From positions 1 through 36,417 of the forward strand of contig JASBRJ010000030.1 in the NCBI GenBank assembly GCA_030149525.1: DNA of 36,417 nucleotides, read 5' to 3'. Origin of the DNA: a bacterium (lineage in GTDB: Bacteria > Vulcanimicrobiota > Xenobia > Xenobiales > JADMJV01). A model generated the notes under the pieces. That model worked only from the letters and a program-made list of their open reading frames with translations, did no database searches and was not told the DNA's origin. This document shows positions 1 through 7,690 of this stretch, one piece after another. The position numbers and the translations under genes were made by a program. Within the stretch, counting starts at the first letter, position 1; each line of letters starts with the position of its first letter.

Positions 1-2
1 AA

Positions 3-180
3 ATCGAACGCCAAACCGATGGAAGTCTCCTCTTCCTCGACCAGGAAGGGCGTCGGTTAGATCACCAGGTGGATCTGGAGATGGCCTACTGGCTGGACTA
101 CGAAATCGGGTGGACCGGTGGAGAGCAGGACTCTTACAAGGTTCGTTGCGGGGTAGATTGGGTGGTGTTCGCTTCGTGAG
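3..180 (+). CDS. C-terminal end of an unrecognised protein (5' end outside window)
   Basis: The frame starting at base 3 is open for 58 codons and ends in TGA at 178-180. It reads like a real protein end, with acidic and aromatic residues (QVDLEMAYWLDYEIGW, then VRCGVDWVVFAS at the terminus). The main support is that the same reading frame recurs, without any indel, as a decayed copy at 709-822, so this frame was coding. Synonymous differences between the two copies (for example GAG/GAA and TAC/TAT) also fit past protein coding. I do not recognise the family and most of the gene lies outside the window, so no function is assigned. Confidence 0.6.
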
Positions 181-433
181 GAAGCCCCTGTCGGGCGGGA
201 AATGCTGAGGTGAAGCGCTTCGTAGGTTCGCTTGTGGAAATCGGCGTTGGCAAGACGCGTTACAGGCGCGGAACAGGGCTCTTGAGCAGAACGTTTCGCC
301 ACCCCGAGCCTCGTGCTAGAGGTGTGACAACTTCTGAATTCGACTTGAGGTGTGTCGCTGCGTCACAGTCGGAATGTGTCTCTGCGAGGCGAAGACCCAT
401 TTAGAGACTCGGCGGAGTCTTAAACCAGACGGC

Positions 434-697
434 TGGACCCGGGTCGAGTCATCTCGAACGGGAACTTTGCTCTTGGAAATACTGACGGGCATTGATGCGG
501 GAAGATGTTGACTTGTTAGGGTTTAGGGATGCTTGGCGGCGAAGTGGTGGAAGGGCGTTGTGGACTTTTTTTGGACCCGGGCCGGGTCGGCTCCACCGGG
601 GACTTTACTCAGGGAAATGCTGACGGGCATCGTTGCGGGAAGATGTTGACTGGTTAGGGTTGAGAGATGCTTGGCGGCGAAGTGGTGGAAAGGCGGC
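434..697. repeat. Two-copy tandem repeat, 138-bp period
   Basis: The stretch beginning TGGACCCGGG at 434 recurs at 572. The shared landmarks CTGACGGGCAT, GCGGGAAGATGTTGAC and GATGCTTGGCGGCGAAGTGG keep the same 138-bp offset. The second copy runs directly into the decayed gene copy at 709-822. The copies differ at several positions, so the duplication is not recent. No convincing reading frame spans it. Confidence 0.75.
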
Positions 698-708
698 GAA
701 TACACCAA

Positions 709-822
709 CAAGTGGATCTGGAAATGGCGTATTGGTTGGACTTTGAGGTCGGATAGGCTGATGGGGAGCAGGATTCTTATAAGGCTCGATGTGGGATTGA
801 TCGGAGGGTGTTCGCTTCCTAG
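709..822 (+). pseudogene. Decayed duplicate of the C-terminus encoded at 3-180
   Basis: This stretch aligns codon for codon with the end of the gene at 3-180. QVDLEMAYWLD is identical, followed by FEVG for YEIG, and GEQDSYK and VFAS are also kept. A TGG codon of the intact copy is TAG here (754-756), which breaks the frame. The copy ends in TAG at 820-822, at the same position as the TGA of the intact copy. No start codon or upstream domain remains. It is a remnant of a partial gene duplication. Confidence 0.75.
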
Positions 823-1467
823 GGTAGCTCTGTCGAACAAGAAGCATCGGAGTGGACCGTGTCGTCCTTCGCGTGTGGCACCGTGCTTAGGTGAGCTACG
901 TCACAAGCATGGGGCAGGGCTATTGAGCAGGTCAGAGTTAGGCTTCGAGCTTGATCGTGGACGCGCCCGGGTCTGGCAGGTGAAGCCTCCACGCCCGATA
1001 CAGACAACAATCCAGTCCCCAAGATACGCAACAATACCGTCACAGGGAACAGGTTCGCAGCCGTTACCTTTAGCTACGGTGGCAACCGGAGGCGGCAGCA
1101 CGTTCCCGGCCGCGGAAGTTGCCAACGGCACCTGTGGCTTCTAAAAAGCGACAGTTCAGCAGATATCGAGAAGAAGAGCAGCCCAGTCTCACCGGCGCAC
1201 CGATATGTTCACTGCACTATCGCAAGAAAGGATTCTTCACCCGATACACCTGCCGAACACCGCGACGCGTTGGTAGGTCAACAAGGTTTGAAGACTCCGA
1301 ACTGAAAGCGATAAACTCTCCATCATCAGAGATGAGGGGCTCGGATGACACACCGTTTGACAGTGTTCCGTCCTGGGCAAGACCCGCCAAAGTGACGATT
1401 GAAACCTGATTGATGACCTAAGGGTTAGCGCTTCCTGAAGCCTCCCCCAGCCTCCAGAGACCTCACT
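823..1467. other. Gene-poor stretch; possible beta-helix gene remnant near 982-1092
   Basis: No convincing intact gene was found here. In the + frame starting at 982 a short run reads DTDNNPVPKIRNNTVTGNRF, which resembles one coil of a right-handed parallel beta-helix (N-N-x-V-x-G-N pattern). The resemblance fades after about 35 codons and no start codon or further coils are visible. The rest, up to the end of the TPR gene on the minus strand, shows no RNA gene or strong hairpin. It is best read as degraded sequence. Confidence 0.3.
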
Positions 1468-2550
1468 TTAAGCCTTACGCCGCCGACGCTTCTCTAGAGC
1501 AACCAGGAGAGCTACGAGACCGATAACTCCCACCCAGGGTGTCCAGTCAGGGCGTTGCAACCGAGGCTTCGGAACCACTTGATTGGCCTGAGCGATGTTC
1601 TTTTCCAGGTCGGGATTCTCGCCTCGCGCCAGGGCCTCGGATTCAGCCTTTTGGAAAGCTTGGAGCCACTGTTCGGCGTTCTGTTGAGTGAGCTCGAAAT
1701 CGACGCGGTGAGGCGGGTTTCCATAGCCTGCCTCTTTCCAGTGATGCTCAATAGCTTCGATAGACTCTTTGATCTGATCCCGGGCGGGATGTTCTTTCTC
1801 GACGGCCTTCATGTAGAAGTACCAGGCTAAATTGAGGTCCATTTCGCCCAGGCAGATATCGCCAAGAGCCCGATACAGCTCCGGTCCTTCCAGACCTCCG
1901 AACCGCAGCATTCCGGCAGTGGCTTGAAAGGCTTCCGCCGCCGTATCGTTGATGTTCGACTCCTTATAGCCCTTGAAACTTCCCTGACCCACCGGTGAAT
2001 GACAGAATCCAGAATCGTAACCGGCATAAGCCAGAAAATTATACTCGCTCCACAACGCCGGATTCTGCTTCGCAGCCGCCACATACTTGATCAGGTCAAG
2101 CTGATACCGCTCACGCCCAAAATGCGCATCAGGATTGATCTCAATCGCCTTCTCCAAGGCGGTGACAGCTTCGTCATACAGTCCGGAGTGAGCGAGAATC
2201 GTGCCCTTGTTAGCGTAGTATCGATAAAGATGATCCTCGTCCGGGGTCTTCTCCAACTGAGCCCTTTTCCGTTCCAACACAGCCAGAGCTTCGTCTCGCC
2301 GCTTCAACCGCTCGTAGGCCACCGCGAGATCGTCGTACTCATCTGAAGTGAGTTCGCTCTTGTCACCCAACTTATTCACTCGGTCTTGATAATAAGCGGT
2401 CCCATGCCGAAACCATCGCCCGGTAACAAGAATCGCCGCCTCGGGAATTCCACGAAGTTCGTCGTCAATGGTATCGGTGTCCCAAATGCAGGCAAGCGCG
2501 GGCGCCACAACAAGAAGCAGAAGAAAGACAGTGCAACTTGCGAATCTCAT
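1468..2550 (-). CDS. Secreted TPR protein with C-terminal membrane anchor
   Basis: The 360-residue protein has an N-terminal signal peptide (hydrophobic residues 6-20, then ALA-C, which fits signal peptidase I better than a lipobox). TPR-like helices follow at about residues 70-150 (LAVAYERLKRRDEAL, and YANKGTILAHSGLYDEAVTA followed by LEKAIEINPDA). A less regular middle precedes another helical pair near 225-260. The end has one membrane segment (WVGVIGLVALLVALE) followed by a basic tail, so most of the chain should lie outside the cytoplasm and be held by its C-terminus. TPRs normally bind proteins; the partner is unknown. A purine-rich AAGAGA lies just upstream of the ATG. No operon partner is evident; the next minus-strand gene ends 90 bp upstream of its start. 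Confidence 0.85.
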   Translation of the reverse strand: MRFASCTVFLLLLVVAPALACIWDTDTIDDELRGIPEAAILVTGRWFRHGTAYYQDRVNKLGDKSELTSDEYDDLAVAYERLKRRDEALAVLERKRAQLEKTPDEDHLYRYYANKGTILAHSGLYDEAVTALEKAIEINPDAHFGRERYQLDLIKYVAAAKQNPALWSEYNFLAYAGYDSGFCHSPVGQGSFKGYKESNINDTAAEAFQATAGMLRFGGLEGPELYRALGDICLGEMDLNLAWYFYMKAVEKEHPARDQIKESIEAIEHHWKEAGYGNPPHRVDFELTQQNAEQWLQAFQKAESEALARGENPDLEKNIAQANQVVPKPRLQRPDWTPWVGVIGLVALLVALEKRRRRKA

Positions 2551-2640
2551 TGTGGTCTCTTCGGGATGAATCGGTAAATGCTTCTCCGATCCCGACAGGC
2601 ACCAGTGCTTTGACTAATGTTCGTCAGCCAAAGCACAGGA

Positions 2641-3177
2641 CTAACTCAAATCGGCAAAAGCCTCACCAAACTCCACCTGAATCTCACACTCGTCATTCAA
2701 TACCAGAGTTTGACAATCAGCCTGCTCGTAACGACCATCCGCGAGAGACAACAGATCCAGGCTCTCTTTCTCCGGGTCAACGATGAGGTAGTAGCGGACG
2801 CCGAGTTGTAAATAGCATTCACGCTTGTAGACGAGATCGCGTTGTCGAGTGGACTCCGACAGAATCTCAGCAATGAAGACGGGGGTGGTTTCCAGGTAGC
2901 GGGATGGAGTGTCATCACAGACGATGAGGAGATCCGGTCGAAAGATATTCTCCTCGGAAGCCACCCAATCCAACTCGAAATAGACTTCGCATTTTGTGCA
3001 TCTTGATTGTTTGAGGGCACTCTTGAGAAGAAAGTGGAGAGCGCTTGCAAGCCTTTGATGCCTTTTGTCTGCCGAAGGACTCATCGCCACCGGCACCCCG
3101 GACCAAAGTTCCCAGGAACCTTCCCATTTGAGGTAGTCATCCAGAGTGTAGTGAGGGATGTATCTGGGGAGCGCCAT
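2641..3177 (-). CDS. Uma2 family (DUF820) PD-(D/E)XK nuclease-like protein
   Basis: At 178 residues this has normal length for the Uma2/DUF820 family, common in Cyanobacteria and other expanded genomes. The order of motifs fits: the N-terminal YTLDDYLKWEG segment where the family has its E-[LI]-x-G, then FRPDLLIVCDD (the PD motif), then VFIAEILSEST with its acidic residue, then YKRECYLQLGVRYYLIVD holding the Lys and the conserved strand. The family fold is a restriction-endonuclease-like core, but the biological role is not established. No neighbour suggests a restriction or toxin-antitoxin system. It may be cotranscribed with the downstream TPR gene, but the 90-bp gap makes this uncertain. 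Confidence 0.88.
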   Translation of the reverse strand: MALPRYIPHYTLDDYLKWEGSWELWSGVPVAMSPSADKRHQRLASALHFLLKSALKQSRCTKCEVYFELDWVASEENIFRPDLLIVCDDTPSRYLETTPVFIAEILSESTRQRDLVYKRECYLQLGVRYYLIVDPEKESLDLLSLADGRYEQADCQTLVLNDECEIQVEFGEAFADLS

Positions 3178-3267
3178 AATCGTATGCTAACAAGGAAAGC
3201 CTAAGCTGTACAGCCTACCGGGAATCCCTCACCGACAACCTGGACCCATCCGAGCTACCCTCAACGT

Positions 3268-3594
3268 ATGTCAATCGATACCTACCACCATGACGGCTAT
3301 CTCCTTTGGACTTCCCTTCACCGCGCTGCCAGGCTCAACGACGTGGCAACGGCCGCCCGTCTTCTCAAGCAGGGAGCCGATCCCAACCTGAAAGTACGAC
3401 TGGTAGAAGACCCGGTCATCGACTCCCACGGCGCTCACGATGAATGGCTTCAGTCGGGTTGTTATTACGGGAAAACATGTCTTGACCTCGCCTGCAATAT
3501 CTTCGACAGGAACTGGGACCGCAGTGAAATGAGAAAACTTCTCCTCTCCTACGGTGCATTGCCTGCCGACCGCATCAAAGAAATCTTATCCTGA
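3268..3594 (+). CDS. Small ankyrin-repeat protein
   Basis: This 108-residue protein has a clear ankyrin repeat near its start (TSLHRAARLNDVATAARLL then KQGADPNLKV). A second, degenerate repeat follows a loop (KTCLDLACNIFDR, then MRKLLLSYGALPA). There is no signal peptide or membrane segment, so it should be a cytoplasmic protein-binding module. The gene ends about 65 bp before the M48 peptidase gene on the same strand and may share its transcript. No strong ribosome binding site is visible before the ATG. Specific partners are unknown. Confidence 0.75.
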   Translation: MSIDTYHHDGYLLWTSLHRAARLNDVATAARLLKQGADPNLKVRLVEDPVIDSHGAHDEWLQSGCYYGKTCLDLACNIFDRNWDRSEMRKLLLSYGALPADRIKEILS

Positions 3595-3658
3595 AGATAG
3601 GGTGCAAACTATCCGATTGGACCCACAGAACCGTCTGTGTCTGTGTTCCAATAGGTCA

Positions 3659-4495
3659 ATGATTCGAGCCCTCGCCGCTTTATTTATCGCCATCGCGTCC
3701 ATCTTTACTTACTGTACCGGAACCGCGGAAAACCCGGTCACGGGCGAGAAGCAAAGGGTGGGCCTGACCGTCCAACAAGAAGTGGCTGTGGGGCAACAGG
3801 CTATCGGTCCACTGATGAAAGCTCATGGAGGACTTCTGCCCAACCAGAAGGTCCAGGATAAGGTGGATGAGATCGGGGCAAAACTGGTGGCAGCCCTCGG
3901 CACCGCCCTACCCTACCAATTCAGTTTTCACGCCCTCAACGACCCCGAAACGGTCAACGCCTTCGCTCTGCCCGGCGGCCAGATCTGCATCACCCGGGCT
4001 CTGCTTCTCAAACTAGAGAGCGAAAGTCAATTGGCAGCTATACTGGCCCACGAGACCTCTCATGTGGTGGCTCGTCATTCTTCGGAGCAGGTGGCCAGAC
4101 GAAAGCTCTCCCAGGGACTTTCCGGGGCCGCCGTCATCGCAACCTACGATCCCCGGAATCCTCAGAGCCGGGCCCAAATGGCCATTCTTGTGTCCGAACT
4201 TGCCAACATGAAGTTTAGTCGCTCCGACGAACTTGAGGCCGACAGCCTAGGAGTGAAACTGCTTTCAGACGCAGGCTATCGTCCCGAAGCTATGCTTGAA
4301 GTGATTCAGATCCTAGAGGAGTCCAGCAACGGTAGCCCTCCAGAGTTCCTGAGCACTCACCCCACCTCGGAAAATCGTGAGCAGAAAATTCTGGAGGCCT
4401 TGGACAACCTCAGAGCGTCAAGAGCAGAGCTTCATCTGGTTATGAATACACCCTGGGAATCGAGGCCGGAATCCGTGTTACCATCTCATAATTGA
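3659..4495 (+). CDS. M48 family zinc metalloprotease (BepA/LoiP-like), exported
   Basis: The start is placed at the ATG at 3659, giving 278 residues that begin directly with a hydrophobic export signal (MIRALAALFIAIASIF). An upstream in-frame ATG would add a polar leader and is less likely. The mature N-terminus ENPVTGEKQRVGLT is typical of the BepA/LoiP group. The zinc motif is HETSH (131-135), and the third ligand is Glu191 in the ELEAD motif. The conserved NAFALPGGQICITRALL strand precedes the zinc helix. Such proteins work in the periplasm on misfolded or outer-membrane proteins. There is a Cys at position 19 but not in a standard lipobox. The 3' end overlaps the convergent alr gene by 56 bp. 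Confidence 0.92.
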   Translation: MIRALAALFIAIASIFTYCTGTAENPVTGEKQRVGLTVQQEVAVGQQAIGPLMKAHGGLLPNQKVQDKVDEIGAKLVAALGTALPYQFSFHALNDPETVNAFALPGGQICITRALLLKLESESQLAAILAHETSHVVARHSSEQVARRKLSQGLSGAAVIATYDPRNPQSRAQMAILVSELANMKFSRSDELEADSLGVKLLSDAGYRPEAMLEVIQILEESSNGSPPEFLSTHPTSENREQKILEALDNLRASRAELHLVMNTPWESRPESVLPSHN

Positions 4496-5627
4496 TGGTA
4501 CCGACCTTGCCCGCTACTTCCTCAACCGGAAGGCTCCCGTTGTCCGAAGGCCCCCAAAGAGTCGCGATAGAGTTGCGCTCTACGTTGGGGATATCGGTCA
4601 CGTCCACTACAGTGAGGTTCATACAAACCCGACCGAGAACACGAGCGCGGCGCCCCTCGATCAGAACCTCTCCCTGATTGGAAAGGTGACGATCGTAGCC
4701 CTCGGCATACCCCACAGGGAGCACCGCAATTCTAGTTCTGCGCTGAGTCTCATAAGTGCAGCCGTAACCAACCTTGGCCCCCTGCTCCACCCACTTGGTT
4801 TGTACCACCCGACATCGATAGGCCAGAGCAGGCCGAAAGAGAGCTTCTATATGGGCCGTCTCCCGGTCCAAAAACTCATCCTGGAGCCGCTTGGAAAGAT
4901 TATTGCGAGCCCCGTAATGGAGAATCTTGGTCTCCGGTGAGGGCCAGTAGCCGTAAAGGGAGATGCCTACCCGCACCAGGTCGAGACGTGAGTGTTCCAG
5001 CAGCATGGCTGCGGCGGAAGCTCCGATGTGGCGGATCTTGGGCTTGAAACCCAACTCACCCAACTCTTCCAAACAGTTTTTGAATCGACGATACTGTTTG
5101 AGGGTGTAGGTTTGGTCCAAACCCTCGGCGTCGGCAAGATGGGAGTAGGCTCCCTCAAAATTAAGCCCCGGCAAGTCTTTCACCTCGGCATAAAAATCGC
5201 GAGCCTCGTCGGTAGTGATGGAGAGCCGAGACAGCCCGGTGTCCACCTTAAGATGAACCTTGGCAGCCTTACCCACCTTCACAGATGCGCGAGAGAGTTC
5301 TTTCGCCTGCTCCACATCGTAGACAGCCAGGGTCAGGTCGTTGTCAACCGCCTCTTCCATCTCTTCTTGAAAAGAGGCACCTACTATGAGGATAGGCTTC
5401 TTGAACCCGGCGGCTCTGAGACGCTTGCCTTCCGATGTTTCCACCACGCAAACGCCCCAGATGTCTTCCGACTCCAAAGCCATGGCCACGGGGATCAACC
5501 CGTGACCATACGCCTCGCTCTTGACCACCGCGCCCACCCGGGAGGGGGCTACCAACTTGGCAAGATTCCGGAGGTTGCTCCTCAGGACCTCAAGGTCCAC
5601 CTCTACCCAGGCGCGATGATGGTTCAC
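4440..5627 (-). CDS. alr: Alanine racemase
   Basis: This PLP enzyme interconverts L- and D-alanine for peptidoglycan synthesis. The 395-residue chain has the N-terminal barrel with the PLP lysine in AVVKSEAYGHG (Lys36) and the second catalytic Tyr at VGYGCTY (Tyr288). RVCMNLTVVDVTD and the C-terminal NYEMVTRIPASIPRVY are also typical. Between LYGYWPSPETK and the conserved PAL segment there are about 25 residues more than usual (rich in R, K, D, E), probably a surface loop. The start is GTG, overlapping the lysS stop as GTGA, so the two genes are probably translationally coupled. The 3' end overlaps the convergent M48 gene. Confidence 0.97.
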   Translation of the reverse strand: MNHHRAWVEVDLEVLRSNLRNLAKLVAPSRVGAVVKSEAYGHGLIPVAMALESEDIWGVCVVETSEGKRLRAAGFKKPILIVGASFQEEMEEAVDNDLTLAVYDVEQAKELSRASVKVGKAAKVHLKVDTGLSRLSITTDEARDFYAEVKDLPGLNFEGAYSHLADAEGLDQTYTLKQYRRFKNCLEELGELGFKPKIRHIGASAAAMLLEHSRLDLVRVGISLYGYWPSPETKILHYGARNNLSKRLQDEFLDRETAHIEALFRPALAYRCRVVQTKWVEQGAKVGYGCTYETQRRTRIAVLPVGYAEGYDRHLSNQGEVLIEGRRARVLGRVCMNLTVVDVTDIPNVERNSIATLWGPSDNGSLPVEEVAGKVGTINYEMVTRIPASIPRVYS

Positions 5628-7132
5628 TTCTGGGCGCGTGGTCGCAACAGCGGGAAGAGAATGACGTCGCGAATGGACGGGCTATTGGTGAGCAACATGA
5701 CCAGTCGGTCGATCCCCATTCCCATACCACCTGTGGGCGGCATTCCGTACTCCAGCGCCTGAACGTAATCGTCGTCGATGGGGTGAGCCTCGTCGTCGAT
5801 GTCTTTGTTGGCGGCTTGGGCCTCGAAGCGCCCTTTTTGATCCACGGGGTCGTTGAGCTCGCTGAAAGCGTTGGCGACCTCGTTATGAGCCACGAACAGT
5901 TCGAACCGCTCGGTGATATCCAGATCGTCGGGCTTGCGCTTGGCAAGAGGCGAAAGCTCGATGGGATATTCGGTCACCACAGTGGGCTGGATCAGGTGTG
6001 GCTCCACGTAGTGTTCGAAAAGCTTGTCGATGCAGTGAGCCAGGGTCGACTTGTTTGGATTCACATCCAAGCCCGCTTCTTTGGCCATGGCAAAGGCTGT
6101 TTCCCGATCGCGAATCTCATGGATACCCTTGCCGGCGTGCTCGCGGAACAGTTCGTCCATGGTGGCTCGTCGGTAAGGCGGCTCAAGATTCAGCTTGTAG
6201 TTTTCGAACTCCACTTCGTAGGTGCCGAGAACTTCTTTGCAGATCGTGCCGATGATGCCCTCGGTAAGTTTCACCATCCCTTCGAAGTCGGAATAGGCTT
6301 CATAGATCTCAAGCAAGGTGAACTCCGGGTTGTGACGGGTGGAAATCCCCTCGTTACGGAACACCCGACCGATCTCATAAACCTTATCCATTCCTCCAAC
6401 GATACAACGCTTGAGGTAAAGCTCTGTGGCGATACGCAGATAAAGTTCGAGATCCAGGGCGTTGTGATGGGTGGTGAACGGGCGAGCCGAAGCGCCACCT
6501 GCCAAAGTCGCCATGTTGGGAGTTTCCACTTCCAAAAAGCCTAAACTGTCGAGATACCGGCGCATGGCGCTTATGATCTTAGAACGCACCACGAAGGTCT
6601 TGCGAACCTCGGCATTGCTGAAGAGGTCGATATAACGCTGCCGATAGCGTGTCTCAGTGTCTTTCAGACCGTGAAACTTATCGGGAGGCGGCATAACGGC
6701 CTTGCTCAGAATCGTCCACTCCGAGACTTTAATGCTGATCTCACCACGCTTGGTGCGAAAAACCTGGCCCTTGACTCCTAGAAAGTCACCCAGGTCGACC
6801 CAGTCCAGCCTTTTGAAAGACTCTTCGCCCAGGTTGTTCAGGCGGAAATAGACCTGCAGAGAGCCGTCTCTGTCTCCCAGATCGAGGAAGGCGGCCTTTC
6901 CCATATCACGTCGGGTCATCAATCGACCGGCAAAAGAGACTTCTTCACCTTCTTCGCCGGCTTCCAGGCCCTCGTTTTCTTCGCGAATTTGAGACGCGGT
7001 ATGGGTCTTATGGTAGCCCTGGCCGTAGGGGTCAATCCCCGCTGCACGCCAGGATTCAAGATTCTTTTTCCGATTGGCTATCTGGTCGTCCAGTCCACCG
7101 GATTCGTTATCGATTTGATCGTTGTCGCTCAT
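5624..7132 (-). CDS. lysS: Lysyl-tRNA synthetase, class II
   Basis: It charges tRNA-Lys. The start is set at the ATG at 7132 (MSDNDQIDN), which has AGGGAG five bases upstream; a longer in-frame extension upstream looks untranslated. The 502-residue chain has the OB-fold anticodon-binding domain (about 60-170, with VSFAGRLMTRRDMGKAAFLD), the class II catalytic core with motif 2 (VYEIGRVFRNEG followed by TRHNPEFTLLE) and motif 3 near the end (GMGMGIDRLVMLLT). Length is normal for bacterial LysRS. It is the first gene of an operon with alr. The pairing links translation with cell-wall precursor synthesis only by position; a functional link is not shown. Confidence 0.97.
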   Translation of the reverse strand: MSDNDQIDNESGGLDDQIANRKKNLESWRAAGIDPYGQGYHKTHTASQIREENEGLEAGEEGEEVSFAGRLMTRRDMGKAAFLDLGDRDGSLQVYFRLNNLGEESFKRLDWVDLGDFLGVKGQVFRTKRGEISIKVSEWTILSKAVMPPPDKFHGLKDTETRYRQRYIDLFSNAEVRKTFVVRSKIISAMRRYLDSLGFLEVETPNMATLAGGASARPFTTHHNALDLELYLRIATELYLKRCIVGGMDKVYEIGRVFRNEGISTRHNPEFTLLEIYEAYSDFEGMVKLTEGIIGTICKEVLGTYEVEFENYKLNLEPPYRRATMDELFREHAGKGIHEIRDRETAFAMAKEAGLDVNPNKSTLAHCIDKLFEHYVEPHLIQPTVVTEYPIELSPLAKRKPDDLDITERFELFVAHNEVANAFSELNDPVDQKGRFEAQAANKDIDDEAHPIDDDYVQALEYGMPPTGGMGMGIDRLVMLLTNSPSIRDVILFPLLRPRAQK

Positions 7133-7202
7133 AGGTTCTCCCTGTCCGCCCCGCATATTGGGCTACAATACCCGGTTTTCAGGTGGGAACCTGCCCGCAA
7201 AT

Positions 7203-7511
7203 TTACTTTGTGGGGCCTGGGAAGCTCTCCACCCACTGAATGGTGAAATCAGGGAAACTATCCACAAACTGAATCTTATAATCGGGAAAGCTGTCCACTA
7301 TTTGCCATTCGCCGGGTGAGTCGGGAAAAGAGGTGACTTTCTTGACTTTCAGATCGGGAAAGCTATTGACTACCTTCACCTTGTAGTCGGGAAAAGAGTT
7401 CACCACCTGGATTTTGCCGAAGACTTTGCCTGCTTCGCCCGACTTCTTGCCGTCGGCGCTCGAGACTCCCGACAGTAACAATACAACTAAAAATGCCCCT
7501 ATGATTCTCAT
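7203..7511 (-). CDS. Small secreted protein made of SFPD-type 12-residue repeats
   Basis: This 102-residue protein has a signal peptide (MRIIGAFLVVLLLSGVSSA). The rest is built of short repeats around V-[VD]-S-F-P-D: VVNSFPDYKVK, VVNSFPDLKVK, KVTSFPDSPGEW, IVDSFPDYKIQ, FVDSFPDFTIQ and WVESFPG. Six SFP units are visible, with mostly 11-12 residue spacing and alternating hydrophobic residues, suggesting a small beta-rich repeat fold. I recall similar repeats in small secreted bacterial proteins (DUF6150-like), but cannot check this. Its role is unknown. There are no cysteines. It diverges from the Gly/Ser-rich gene at 7691 across a 179-bp gap that probably holds both promoters. Confidence 0.8.
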   Translation of the reverse strand: MRIIGAFLVVLLLSGVSSADGKKSGEAGKVFGKIQVVNSFPDYKVKVVNSFPDLKVKKVTSFPDSPGEWQIVDSFPDYKIQFVDSFPDFTIQWVESFPGPTK

Positions 7512-7690
7512 AGAAGCATTCTAAGTCAATTCTTATGACGGGGCATGACCCTTTCTGACAAGTTTCTCCAGCACTTTCTCCGCTTTCTACATCGAAGAAA
7601 TTTAACACCACCGTAACAATAATCTGTGATATTCAAGAATTCTCTGACGGTGCTCCCGATAGGTTAGAAAGAAATTGTGAGGGTATTCAT

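Noticed and set aside
523-847. Minus-strand frames of 80-105 codons over the tandem repeat
   Set aside because: They run antisense to the decayed gene copy and only mirror the 138-bp duplication; their translation has no domain features.
1119-1409. A 96-codon + frame
   Set aside because: It lacks a ribosome binding site, family resemblance and coding-like composition, and lies in a stretch with other gene remnants.
2641-3177. Uma2 protein as part of a restriction or defence island
   Set aside because: No methyltransferase, helicase, toxin or other defence gene lies near it; Uma2 proteins commonly occur as scattered single genes.
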